Shown here in pieces: positions 14,501 through 22,856 of a stretch of DNA of 64,000 nt. The position numbers were made by a program, and so were the translations under genes. Origin of the DNA: Pseudomonas frederiksbergensis (GTDB lineage Bacteria > Pseudomonadota > Gammaproteobacteria > Pseudomonadales > Pseudomonadaceae); assembly GCF_017114915.1 (NCBI RefSeq), contig NZ_JAAUOE010000003.1, positions 1 to 64,000 on the forward strand. Direction: 5' to 3'. The notes beneath the pieces were generated by a model that was not told the origin of the DNA, ran no database searches, and saw nothing but the letters and a program-made list of their open reading frames with translations. Numbering within the stretch: position 1 is the stretch's first letter; each line of letters starts with the position of its first letter.

Positions 14501-17500
14501 CGCCACGTTGATCGAAGCCGTCGCACCGCCACCGTTGGAGGTGATAGTCGGCGAGTCGTTGCTGCCGGCGATCTGGACGGTGACCGAAGTGAGGGTGCCA
14601 TCGGCACTGCTCACCGCGAAGGTGTCGGTGTAGGTGATGCCAGCGGCGAACTCGTTGTGCGCGGAGTCGGCGATGTAGGTCCAGGCACCGTCGGTACCGA
14701 TGGAGAACTTGCCGTAGCTGCCGGCGGTGTTGGTTTGGGCGACGAAGGTCGCGGTGCTGTCGACGTCGCTGATGGTCAGGGTGCCGGCGGTGGAGATGTC
14801 GGCGGCGGTATTGGTTTCGGTCAGGTTGGCGATGTCGGCAGATAGCACGGCGGCATCGTTGGTGCCGAGAATATGCACGGTGACCGAAGTGAGGGTGCCA
14901 TCGGCACTGCTCACCGCGAAGGTGTCGGTGTAGGTGATGCCAGCGGCGAACTCGTTGTGCGCGGAGTCGGCGATGTAGGTCCAGGCACCGTCGGTACCGA
15001 TGGAGAACTTGCCGTAGCTGCCGGCGGTGTTGGTTTGGGCGACGAAGGTCGCGGTGCTGTCGACGTCGCTGATGGTCAGGGTGCCGGCGGTGGAGATGTC
15101 GGCGGCGGTATTGGTTTCGGTCAGGTTGGCGATGTCGGCAGATAGCACGGCGGCATCGTTGGTGCCGAGAATATGCACGGTGACTGAAGTGAGGGTGCCA
15201 TCGGCACTGCTCACTGCGAAGGTATCGGTGTAGGTGGTGCCAGCGGCGAACTCGTTGTGCGCGGAGTCGGCGACGTAGGCCCAGGCACCGTCGGTGCCGA
15301 TGGAGAACTTGCCGTAGCTGCCGGCAGTGTTGGACTGCGCCTGGAAGCTTTCCGGGCTGTCGATATCGCTAACGGTCAGGCTGCCGCCGCTGGTTAGCGG
15401 AGCATTGGTTTCGCTCAGCGTGACGCTGGCCGAGGACAGCACGGCGGCGTCATTACTGCCGGTGACGGTCACAGTCACCTGCTGGGTATCCACGCCGCCG
15501 AGGCCATCGCTGACCTGTACGCTGAACACTTCGTTGTAGCTCTCGCCGGCCTTCAGCGACTGCACCGCACTGGCAACGCCATCGGTGCCGTTGGCCAGGG
15601 TGTACGTCCACTGGCCGGTGCTGTCGACGGCGATCGAGCCATAGGTTCCAGTTGGCGAACCATTGATGGTCCAGCTGGCGGTGGCATCGTGGTCAATGTC
15701 GGCCGAGCTGAACTGACCACTGACGCTGAGCTTGGTGTCTTCCTTCACGGTGCCGACATCGTTGCCGGTTGCGAAGCTGAGCACCGGCGCGTCGTTGCTG
15801 CCGGTGACGGTGACGGTCACCTGCTGGGTATCCACCCCGCCGAGGCCATCGCTGACCTGTACGCTGAACACTTCGTTGTGACTCTCGCCGGCCTTCAGCG
15901 ATTGCACCGCACTGGCAACGCCATCGGTGCCGTTGGCCAGGGTGTACGTCCATTGGCCGGTACTGTCGACGGCGATCGAGCCATAGGTTCCAGTTGGCGA
16001 ACCATTGATGGTCCAGCTGGCGGTGGCATCGTGGTCAATGTCGGCCGAGCTGAACTGACCACTGACGCTGAGCTTGGTGTCTTCCTTCACGGTGCCGATA
16101 TCGTTGCCGGTTGCGAAGCTGAGCACCGGCGCGTCGTTGCTGCCGGTGACGGTGACGGTCACCTGCTGGGTATCCACGCCGCCGAGGCCATCGCTGACCT
16201 GTACGCTGAACACTTCGTTGTGACTCTCGCCGGCCTTCAGCGATTGCACCGCACTGGCAACGCCATCGGTGCCGTTGGCCAGGGTGTACGTCCATTGGCC
16301 GGTACTGTCGACGGCGATCGAGCCATAGGTTCCAGTTGGCGAACCATTGATGGTCCAGCTGGCGGTGGCATCGTGGTCAATGTCGGCCGAGCTGAACTGA
16401 CCACTGACGCTGAGCTCGGTGTCTTCCTTCACGGTACCGATATCGTTGCCGGTTGCGAAGCTGAGCACCGGCGCGTCGTTGCTGCCGGTAATGGTGATGG
16501 TGACCGTCTGCGGTGCCGAGGCGGCGTCAGCCGCACCGCTGTCGTCGGTGGCGACCACCGTGTACGAGAAGGTGATGGTTTCGCCCGCGCCGAGGAAGTC
16601 GAGGTTCTGGTTGCTGCTGTAATTCCAGCTGTCCTGATCGACCGAGAAGCCGGCCACCAGTGCCGAGGCCACGCCCGCATTGAGCATACCGCCGCTCCAG
16701 GCGATGTCGCCGTTGGAGGTGTGCGACACAGTCACCGTGTCGATGCTGTCCGGATCGACAAAGCTCAATACGCCGCTGTCGCTCAGTGTGGCCGCACCGT
16801 TGCCTTCGTTCATCGCCCCGGCGCTATCGGCAATTGTCAGCGTCGGCCGGTCGTTGGTGCCGGTGATCGTAATGGTCACGGTCTGCACCACGCCGTCGCC
16901 GATCGCCACGTTATAGGTCTGGGTGCGAGTCTCTCCTTCGCCGAGGAACTGCAGGGCGGCGTTGTCTACTGCGAAATGCCAGCCCAGCGAACCGCTGTCC
17001 GTGCCGGTGCTGTCGTTCAGTGGGTCTGTGGTGAAGCTGCCCAGGTAGCCGGAAGCGCCCGGCGTGACGGTGACGCTGTGGGTGTCGATCAGGTCGACGT
17101 CGGTGAAGGTGATGCTACCGCTGGCCGCGTAGTCGCCGCTGTCTTCCTTGGCATCGCCAGCCTGCACGCCGCTGGTGATCTGCACCTGGTCGTTGGTGCC
17201 GGTGATGGTGATAAACACGTTCTGCGTGGTCAACGAGCCATGCCCATCACTGATGGTGACCACATAGGTTTCGCTAGCCGTCTGCCCCTGGGCCAGGGAC
17301 TGGGCAGCCGCATTATCTATGGTGTAAGTCCAGCTGACGGTGCCGTCGGCCGCGTTGGCCGCTTCGGTCACGGGGGCAAGGACGAAGGTGCCCAGCGCTG
17401 TGGCATTGCCTCCTGCCGCCACGAATGAGGCGGTATGTGTGTCACTCAGATCGACATCGCTGAACGCAATCGTGCCTGTCGCACTCAGCGAGTCGGTCGA

Positions 17501-18082
17501 GCTCAGCGAGTCGGTTGGGCTCGGCGTCGTGGCCGCATCTTCGGTTACCGTGCCGGCCTGCATGCCAATGCTCATGGTCACACTGTCATTCATACCGGCG
17601 AATTGCACCTGCGCAGTGGCCCAACTGAGCGTGCCGTTGCCCAGGCGAATCGCATAGGTAAAGCTGTCTGTCAGGGACGCTCCAGCCGCAAGCGCCTGAA
17701 GTTGCGCCTTGAAAGCAGTCGACAACGTAGCGGCGTCGTAGCCGACCTTGCCATCCGATGTAATCCAGATCTTTGCCCCATTGAAACTGGTGTCAGTACT
17801 CGTCGCCTCGATTCTGCACGTGTCCTGGACCAGCAGGTCGGCCGGGGCATAAACCTTGGTGGCCGTCGAAAGACTGGTCGCGTTATCGAGTGACCAGAGT
17901 GTCTTAGCATTGCCGCCCAGGTCATTGGACATGACGTCCAGGTACACGACCCCCAGCAGTTCTTCAGTGATGCTCGCGGCGCCCGCGTCAGTAACACCGG
18001 TCGTGAAGATGTCGCCCGTCGCCTGCGGTGTGTTGGAAAACGAAGTGACGGTGCCGCCGCTGGTCGTTGTGGTGGTAGCCAT
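11501..18082 (-). CDS. Giant type I-secreted VCBS/cadherin/RTX adhesin
   Basis: Encodes 2193 residues. Residues 1-170 form an N-terminal domain rich in Thr/Ser. VCBS repeats, each ending in TVTGSNDAP-type sequence, follow; three near-identical units of about 114 residues lie around 534-877, and 100-residue units around 880-1170 include two identical ones. Cadherin-like repeats (FEAPTDSGTNNVYDVIVRASDGT) lie near 1170-1390, then Ig-like and autotransporter-like segments. The C-terminus has RTX Ca-binding repeats (GGDGNDIIVGRGGEDTLSGG, ~2070) and a terminal type I secretion signal. Such proteins are exported through an ABC/MFP/OMP channel for surface attachment or biofilm formation. No LapA-type N-terminal retention module is evident, and no transporter genes are adjacent. 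Near-identical repeats suggest length variation between strains. Confidence 0.9.
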   Translation of the reverse strand: MATTTTTSGGTVTSFSNTPQATGDIFTTGVTDAGAASITEELLGVVYLDVMSNDLGGNAKTLWSLDNATSLSTATKVYAPADLLVQDTCRIEATSTDTSFNGAKIWITSDGKVGYDAATLSTAFKAQLQALAAGASLTDSFTYAIRLGNGTLSWATAQVQFAGMNDSVTMSIGMQAGTVTEDAATTPSPTDSLSSTDSLSATGTIAFSDVDLSDTHTASFVAAGGNATALGTFVLAPVTEAANAADGTVSWTYTIDNAAAQSLAQGQTASETYVVTISDGHGSLTTQNVFITITGTNDQVQITSGVQAGDAKEDSGDYAASGSITFTDVDLIDTHSVTVTPGASGYLGSFTTDPLNDSTGTDSGSLGWHFAVDNAALQFLGEGETRTQTYNVAIGDGVVQTVTITITGTNDRPTLTIADSAGAMNEGNGAATLSDSGVLSFVDPDSIDTVTVSHTSNGDIAWSGGMLNAGVASALVAGFSVDQDSWNYSSNQNLDFLGAGETITFSYTVVATDDSGAADAASAPQTVTITITGSNDAPVLSFATGNDIGTVKEDTELSVSGQFSSADIDHDATASWTINGSPTGTYGSIAVDSTGQWTYTLANGTDGVASAVQSLKAGESHNEVFSVQVSDGLGGVDTQQVTVTVTGSNDAPVLSFATGNDIGTVKEDTKLSVSGQFSSADIDHDATASWTINGSPTGTYGSIAVDSTGQWTYTLANGTDGVASAVQSLKAGESHNEVFSVQVSDGLGGVDTQQVTVTVTGSNDAPVLSFATGNDVGTVKEDTKLSVSGQFSSADIDHDATASWTINGSPTGTYGSIAVDSTGQWTYTLANGTDGVASAVQSLKAGESYNEVFSVQVSDGLGGVDTQQVTVTVTGSNDAAVLSSASVTLSETNAPLTSGGSLTVSDIDSPESFQAQSNTAGSYGKFSIGTDGAWAYVADSAHNEFAAGTTYTDTFAVSSADGTLTSVTVHILGTNDAAVLSADIANLTETNTAADISTAGTLTISDVDSTATFVAQTNTAGSYGKFSIGTDGAWTYIADSAHNEFAAGITYTDTFAVSSADGTLTSVTVHILGTNDAAVLSADIANLTETNTAADISTAGTLTISDVDSTATFVAQTNTAGSYGKFSIGTDGAWTYIADSAHNEFAAGITYTDTFAVSSADGTLTSVTVQIAGSNDSPTITSNGGGATASINVAENITAVTTVAATDADLPAQTLSYSIVGGADAAKFSIVSGTGVLSFISAPNFEAPTDSGTNNVYDVIVRASDGTLFDDQAIAVTVTGVNDNSPIITSNGGGAAASVSVAENTTVVTTVVATDADLPAQTLSYSIVGGADAAKFSITSGTGALSFVSAPNFEAPTDSGTNNVYNVIVRASDGTLFDDQAIAVTVTNVNDNPVVGPTDSNAAANSVAENAAVGTAVGITALATDADAGGQTITYSLADNAGGRFAINSNTGVVSTAGALSYETATNHTITVQATSADGSTATQTFNIAISNVDEVAPTTTLTIGSGRNSASGVATDTDGSGVWKVEVFVGSTLVSTVTTFNAAGAWTFNFNGGNKPSNGATVTAKVYDNAGNFSITSTVAPAGIAGEPINLALTGPEDHLGGVAVNIRGLPAGWTISGGTDNGDGSWTVLTTDPGSLTVTTSADFVGALVLDVRMSWSNADGSMGNATVYDNIEAYAPGSPIFALSADDNLTGSSGADLFVFAQPIGNNVIHSFNAAADKIDLIGFTGVTGFADLSITNDANGNALVSIGSGQTVTLKGIDAADLSEANFQFDVDPLTNNAGTLTIADGAIMPFGGSIHNSGTIELGSTGSETSLEILFRGATLTGGGQVLLSDSAQNVIFGGTADTVLTNVDNRISGAGQLGAGQMVLVNAGLILASGLNSLVLDTGTHTIVNSGVLESTGAGGMTVASAVENSGHLWANGGDLRLLADVTGNGSATIDGDATLTFAGAAHGSVAFHGEGAGTLVIAQAESAGSLVGILGLESDDMLTFGDLAFGANTQLSYSANASGAGGLLTVEDGMHRAEMNLLGHYSVEAFQITDGGEAGTQVSYQGESSGTLVGSMLADTLSGGDGNDIIVGRGGEDTLSGGAGADVFAYLNVDEGGDTILDYNFAEGDALDLSALLSANFVSGISQASDFVQLAQSGSDITVKVDIDGAANGTNFADVAVLANTGTSGTDLVRTWFGEGDHTLTA
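14581..15180. repeat. Two identical 300-bp tandem repeats inside the adhesin
   Basis: 14581-14880 and 14881-15180 appear identical base for base; the following unit (15181 onward) diverges. They code for 100-residue bacterial Ig-like units. Perfect identity implies recent duplication or ongoing conversion. Confidence 0.9.
15459..16480. repeat. Three 342-bp near-identical tandem repeats inside the adhesin
   Basis: Units spaced 342 bp apart with few differences encode VCBS units beginning near VLSFATGNDIGTVKEDT. Together with the 300-bp repeats this makes the region prone to recombination and to assembly collapse. Confidence 0.85.
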
Positions 18083-19029
18083 GTCTTTCTCCCGAGAATG
18101 CTCTTTTTTTTAGAATTTCCAGATCCTGCCAACAGGACGAAGTCCCGTGCTGTGCCGCTCAGGTTGTTCAGGAGCGGTGCGAGGCGGCCGGACATCGTCG
18201 GCCTGACGAGGCAGGCGTTGCCGGCAGAGGGACGCTGGTATCACGGAGGTGGAAAAGTTCGCCGCACTTGAGGAGCGAATCGCAGGAGCGACTGGGCGAA
18301 CGTGGGCCCAAGCCTGGGGCTGCGCTGCGCATGGCGCGCAATAACCTGAGAGCACCCATATGGCAGGGACTCCTGAAGTAATGGCTGGATGTGGCCGTGT
18401 CTTGGGTAACCCTGATTCAGGGAAACGGCCTTTCCTGATATCAGTTTGATAGGTGGTTTAGTTGTGGGGTCAGGCTTTGTAAAGGTGTAAACCGCAGGTA
18501 ACAGTACGACGTGCCAATATTCCGACAAGTGGATGTTTTGGTGTCAATATTACGTCGATTTGTTTTTGGCGAAGGGGCCGCAGGCGCTCGGCACTGGTGC
18601 GGCTAAAATGAGCTGAAACCCTTATGCGGCAAGGGCTGGCTGCATAATGTCAGTGCCGGGACACTCTCAAATTGCAACGTCAGCGGTTAAAAAAGCTCCG
18701 CCAGAGCTTTTCTCCGGCGTTTATTTTCAGGCCCGAACCACCCGGCGACGTACCTGGGAAGTCTGTCATTGCTGTGTCTTACTCCTGGCTCCACTCAAGC
18801 CCCGAAGGTGGTCGCCGCTGAGCAAAGTCACCTCGGCGCTTCAAGGGAATGCGACTACTGGCCGATAACCCGGACGGTCGTTGTGGTTTTCGTTGTTGGC
18901 GGCCGGCAATCACGGGCTTCTGCGAAATGACTTGATAGCTTATGGCCTCTCGCTATCATCTGCGCGCCAAAAGCACCGCCCGTGCAGTTGCCTTTGGGTT
19001 TTCTTCTTAAATTTGCCTGGAAATCTTCG
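18083..19029. promoter_or_regulatory. Long divergent intergenic region
   Basis: About 950 bp between the leftward adhesin and the rightward response regulator, with no credible gene. GTGCCAATATTCCG (18511) and GTGTCAATATTACG (18541) form a direct repeat exactly 30 bp apart, a candidate site pair for a regulator of the adhesin. Such a long leader or promoter region is common ahead of large adhesin genes. Confidence 0.5.
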
Positions 19030-20634
19030 ATGCTGTCGTATCACCAAAAAAGCTTTTTGATCGTCGATGATTTCTCGGATTTCCGCAGTTCCGTCAGGTC
19101 CATGCTGCGGGAGCTGGGCGTCAAGGACGTCGACACCGCCGATACCGGTGAACAGGCGCTGCGCATGTGCTCACAGAAGTCCTACGACTTCATCCTGCAG
19201 GATTTCCACCTGGGCGATGGCAAGAAGAACGGTCAGCAGGTGCTCGAAGACCTGATGATCGAGAAGCTGATCAGCCATGAAAGTGTGTTTGTCATGGTCA
19301 CCGCCGAAACCAGCCAGGCCATGGTACTCAGCGCACTGGAGCATGAGCCCGATGCTTACCTGACCAAGCCGTTCAACCGCTCCGGCCTGGCCCAACGCCT
19401 GGAGCGACTGGAACAGCGCAAGACCTTGCTCAAACCGATCCTGCAAGCGCTTGACCGGGGCAAACCGGTTGAAGTGCTCAATGCCTGCATCGCCCTGTGT
19501 AAACAGGACATTCGATATTCACCGCTGTGCCTGCGTTACCGCGCCGATGCGCTGCGCGATTTGAACCAGAACGAAGCGCTTGAGCGTCTCTACGACAGCA
19601 TCATTGCTGATCGCCCGTTGCCCTGGGCGTTTGCCGGGTTGGGCCAGTTGCTGTTCAAGCGCGGTCAGGTCAGCCAGGCCAAGGGCATTTACGAAAAAGC
19701 CCTGAAAGTCTTCCCGATGATGCCGGCCCTCTACGATGGCATGGCCGACGTGCTGGTCGCCGAAGGCGACACCAAAGCAGCACAGAAAGTGCTGGAAGAG
19801 GCTATTCGCCTGTCGCCGCTGGCGGTGCGTCGGCAAGCGTTGCTGGGCAAGTTGGCGATGACCAATGAGGATTTCGACACCGCCTCCAAAGCCTATCGCC
19901 AGGCCGTGAACCAAGGGGCGCAGTCACGTTTCAAGGATGCGGAAAGCAACCTCGGCCTGGCCCATGCGTTGATCAGCAAAGGCGCGGAAAAGGGCCTGGA
20001 CACCCGGACCCGTCTTGAAATCAACACGACGCTGAGTGCGGTGGCGAAGGAAAACCCTTCCGATCCGGGGTTGCAGGTTCGCGCACGGCTGATGAAAGCC
20101 ACCAGCCTGCTGCTCAACGATGCCGAAACCGCCGAGAAGCTCACCGAGCAGGCGATGATGCGCCTCGACGGCATGGAACAGTTCATGAGTGCCGAAGCAG
20201 CGCTGCTGGTGGCCAAGCAACTGCAAATGCTGGGGCAGGCGAGTGCCGGTGCTTCGATGCTGAAAAATTGTGCGGAAATCTACGGCGACGATCCGACCGT
20301 GATGCAAGGCATCGCCAAGCTGACCGACGACCCGACCATCCTCAATTCCGGTAATGCAGCCGCCGACCTCAACCGCCAGGGCGTGCGGGTGTACAAGACC
20401 GGCAATCTGGTGGAAGCCCGGGATGTGTTCCGCAAAGCCCTGGCGTTGCAGCCGAAGAACATCAGTATTGCCCTGAACATGGCGCAATCGCTGCTGCACG
20501 GCACCGACACCAGCGTGCCGTCGGCCGAGCTGGAGGAATGCCGGGCCTGCCTGAAAACCGTCGGCCTGATGCCCGATACCGACGCGCGGTATCCGCGCTA
20601 CCAGAAACTGAAAATCAAGGCGTTCGGCGAATGA
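19030..20634 (+). CDS. Response regulator with TPR output domain
   Basis: Encodes 534 residues from ATG 19030 (MLSYHQKSFLIVDDF); an earlier in-frame ATG adds an unlikely leader. Residues 7-125 are a receiver: acidic pair DD at 13-14, phospho-acceptor Asp58 in ILQDFHLGDG, Thr in VTAETS, and Lys in YLTKPFN. The remaining ~400 residues are helical TPR-type repeats, with one clear unit near 455-490 (NRQGVRVYKTGNLVEARDVFRKAL). There is no DNA-binding domain, so output is through protein contacts. The stop overlaps the next start by 4 bp; the partner is a soluble histidine kinase. The pathway is unknown. Confidence 0.85.
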   Translation: MLSYHQKSFLIVDDFSDFRSSVRSMLRELGVKDVDTADTGEQALRMCSQKSYDFILQDFHLGDGKKNGQQVLEDLMIEKLISHESVFVMVTAETSQAMVLSALEHEPDAYLTKPFNRSGLAQRLERLEQRKTLLKPILQALDRGKPVEVLNACIALCKQDIRYSPLCLRYRADALRDLNQNEALERLYDSIIADRPLPWAFAGLGQLLFKRGQVSQAKGIYEKALKVFPMMPALYDGMADVLVAEGDTKAAQKVLEEAIRLSPLAVRRQALLGKLAMTNEDFDTASKAYRQAVNQGAQSRFKDAESNLGLAHALISKGAEKGLDTRTRLEINTTLSAVAKENPSDPGLQVRARLMKATSLLLNDAETAEKLTEQAMMRLDGMEQFMSAEAALLVAKQLQMLGQASAGASMLKNCAEIYGDDPTVMQGIAKLTDDPTILNSGNAAADLNRQGVRVYKTGNLVEARDVFRKALALQPKNISIALNMAQSLLHGTDTSVPSAELEECRACLKTVGLMPDTDARYPRYQKLKIKAFGE

Positions 20635-21323
20635 TTGACAGCGAACCGTCACTCGATTTCTCCACGGTGATTGCCTCCACCGTGCACGACATGAAGAACT
20701 CCCTGGCCATGCTGATGCAGGCGCACAGTCAATGGCTGGCACGCTTGCCCGATCCCGAACGGCACACGCCGGAGCAGGGCGTCATCGAGTTCGAGTTCGC
20801 CCACCTCAACGGCATGCTGGTGCAGTTGCTGGGGTTGTACAAACTCGGCGTCAACCAGATGCCGTTGCAGCCGGCTTACCATGAACTGGATGACTTCATC
20901 GAGGCGCAACTGGCGGCTCACCAGGAAGTGTTCGCCAGCCGCGGCATTATCGCGACCTATGAAGTGGATCCGTTGAGCCCGCTGGGTTTCTTCGATCGGG
21001 AGTTGATTGCCTCGGTGCTCGCCAACAGCATCAACAACGCCATCCGTTACGCCCGGCATGCCTTGTTGATCAGCGTCAGCGATGAGGCAGGGCAACTGGT
21101 GCTGACCATCAACGACGATGGCGAGGGTTATCCCGCCGAGATGATCGAGCGTCAGGCCGATTACGTGCAAGGCATCAACCACAGCAGTGGCAGTACCGGC
21201 CTGGGCCTGTACTTTGCGGGGCGGATTGCCGCCTTGCACCAGCGCAATGGCGTGGGCGGACGCACCGAAATCAGCAATGGCGGCCTGTTGGGCGGCGGTG
21301 TGTTCAGGCTCTGTCTCCCCTGA
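20631..21323 (+). CDS. Soluble sensor histidine kinase
   Basis: Encodes 230 residues from ATG 20631, in an ATGA overlap with the response regulator. There is no sensor or membrane part. His19 sits in STVHDMKNSLAML, the dimerisation/phospho-acceptor box. The ATPase half has the N box in NSINNAIRYA (~130), G1 in NDDGEGYP (~160) and G2 in STGLGLYFAGR (~185). The tight overlap indicates it phosphorylates the Asp58 of the TPR regulator. Lack of an input domain implies activation by a partner protein or metabolite in the cytoplasm. Confidence 0.85.
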   Translation: MIDSEPSLDFSTVIASTVHDMKNSLAMLMQAHSQWLARLPDPERHTPEQGVIEFEFAHLNGMLVQLLGLYKLGVNQMPLQPAYHELDDFIEAQLAAHQEVFASRGIIATYEVDPLSPLGFFDRELIASVLANSINNAIRYARHALLISVSDEAGQLVLTINDDGEGYPAEMIERQADYVQGINHSSGSTGLGLYFAGRIAALHQRNGVGGRTEISNGGLLGGGVFRLCLP

Positions 21324-21442
21324 ACAATACGATCCTCAGGGGATTGCGCCTTTTTGTTTGACGCTGCTTGATATTCCGAACGGCCGGAGCCTATTTTGTA
21401 CGGGTCGCCGTTCGCGGCTCGTACAACAACAAGGATTGCGTC

Positions 21443-22786
21443 ATGACAACCGATGGCCATCGTTCACTCGCACAGCGATTGACGGGCATTGATGAGATTG
21501 AATGTGTCACGCCGGACCTGAACGGCGTACCCCGGGGCAAGGTGATGACCGCCGAAGGTTTTCTTGAAGGGCGGCGTTTGCAGATGGCGCGAGGCGTGCT
21601 GCTGCAATGCATCATGGGCGGCTATCCGCCCGCGCACTTTTACGGCAGCGATGATGGCGACCTGGCGCTGGTGCCGGATCCGGCGCAGATCCACCGCTTG
21701 CCCTGGAGTTCGCAGCCTCGGGCGCTGGCGATTTGCGATGCGCAGGAGCTGACGGGCGAGAGCTCGCACCTGTCGACCCGCGGCCAGCTCAAGGCGGTGA
21801 TCGCTCGATACGCTGCCCTCGGTCTGGCACCCGTTGTGGCGACCGAGCTGGAATTCTTTGTGTTCGCACCCAACCCTGACCCGACGCAACCCTTCCAGCC
21901 GCCGGTCGGCCTGGACGGTCGCCGCGAGGACGGTCATTCGGCGTTCAGCATCAGCTCCAATAACGGCCTTCGTCCGTTCTTCAATGAAGTCTATGAATGC
22001 ATGTCGGCGCTGGGTTTGCCGCGCGATACCTTCATGCACGAGATGGGCGTCAGCCAGTTCGAGATCAACCTGCTGCACGGCGATCCGTTGCTGCTGGCCG
22101 ACCAGACCCTGCTGTTCAAACACCTGCTCAAGGAAGTGGCGCTCAAGCATGGCCTGACCGTGGTCTGCATGGCCAAGCCGTTGGCCCACACGCCGGGCAG
22201 TTCGATGCATATTCACCAGAGCATCGTCGAGATCGACACCGGGCGTAATGTGTTCAGCGACAAGGCCGGCGAGCCGACCGCGACCTTCCGTCATTTCATC
22301 GGTGGTCAGCAAGCTGGCCTTGCGGATTTCACCGCGTTGTTTGCGCCGAACGTGAACTCCTATCAGCGCCTGTGCCATCCTTTCGCATCACCGAACAATG
22401 CCTGCTGGTCCCACGACAATCGTGCGGCCGGGCTGCGCATTCCGGCCAGTTCGCCGGTTGCTCGTCGGGTCGAGAATCGCTTGCCGGGGGCCGATGCCAA
22501 TCCGTATCTGGCGATCGCCGCGAGCCTGGCATCGGGGCTGTATGGCATCGAAAACAAACTGGAACCGAGTGAAGCGGCCCGGGGCGAATTCGTGGTGCCG
22601 GATAATCTTGCGTTGCCGTGTACCTTGCATGCCGCTCTCGAACGTCTGAAACGTAGCCAATTGGCGAAGGAACTGTTCGGCAAGGAGTTCATCGAAGGCT
22701 ACATTGCGTCGAAGTCCATGGAGTTGACCAGCTTCCTCGATGAAATAACTCCCTGGGAACGGCGTGTTCTAGCAGCCCAGGCCTGA
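21443..22786 (+). CDS. Glutamine synthetase family: gamma-glutamylpolyamine synthetase (PauA-type)
   Basis: Encodes 447 residues from ATG 21443, with AAGGA upstream. It has the GlnA fold with the beta-grasp opening (IDEIECVTPDLNGVPRGKVM) and the metal-site segment ATELEFFVF. KPLAHTPGSSMHIHQS marks the gamma-glutamylpolyamine/putrescine synthetase subgroup rather than true GlnA. The conserved Arg region (HDNRAAGLRIPAS, RVENRLPGADANPYLA) is intact. Members join glutamate to putrescine, cadaverine or spermidine as the first step of polyamine breakdown. Several paralogues exist in Pseudomonas, so the exact amine is open. The other catabolic genes are not adjacent. Confidence 0.88.
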   Translation: MTTDGHRSLAQRLTGIDEIECVTPDLNGVPRGKVMTAEGFLEGRRLQMARGVLLQCIMGGYPPAHFYGSDDGDLALVPDPAQIHRLPWSSQPRALAICDAQELTGESSHLSTRGQLKAVIARYAALGLAPVVATELEFFVFAPNPDPTQPFQPPVGLDGRREDGHSAFSISSNNGLRPFFNEVYECMSALGLPRDTFMHEMGVSQFEINLLHGDPLLLADQTLLFKHLLKEVALKHGLTVVCMAKPLAHTPGSSMHIHQSIVEIDTGRNVFSDKAGEPTATFRHFIGGQQAGLADFTALFAPNVNSYQRLCHPFASPNNACWSHDNRAAGLRIPASSPVARRVENRLPGADANPYLAIAASLASGLYGIENKLEPSEAARGEFVVPDNLALPCTLHAALERLKRSQLAKELFGKEFIEGYIASKSMELTSFLDEITPWERRVLAAQA

Positions 22787-22856
22787 CGACCTGTCGCCAT
22801 CGGGCTATCGTTGTCGATAGCCCGATACTCACTGCAAGGAGCCGCTCGGAACGCCA

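Noticed and set aside
14581-16480. CRISPR array
   Set aside because: The tandem repeats are 300 and 342 bp, in frame and coding for adhesin domains; no short direct repeats with unique spacers occur.
15689-17428. Long rightward frames inside the adhesin gene
   Set aside because: Antisense to repetitive adhesin sequence; the repeats simply keep the frame open.
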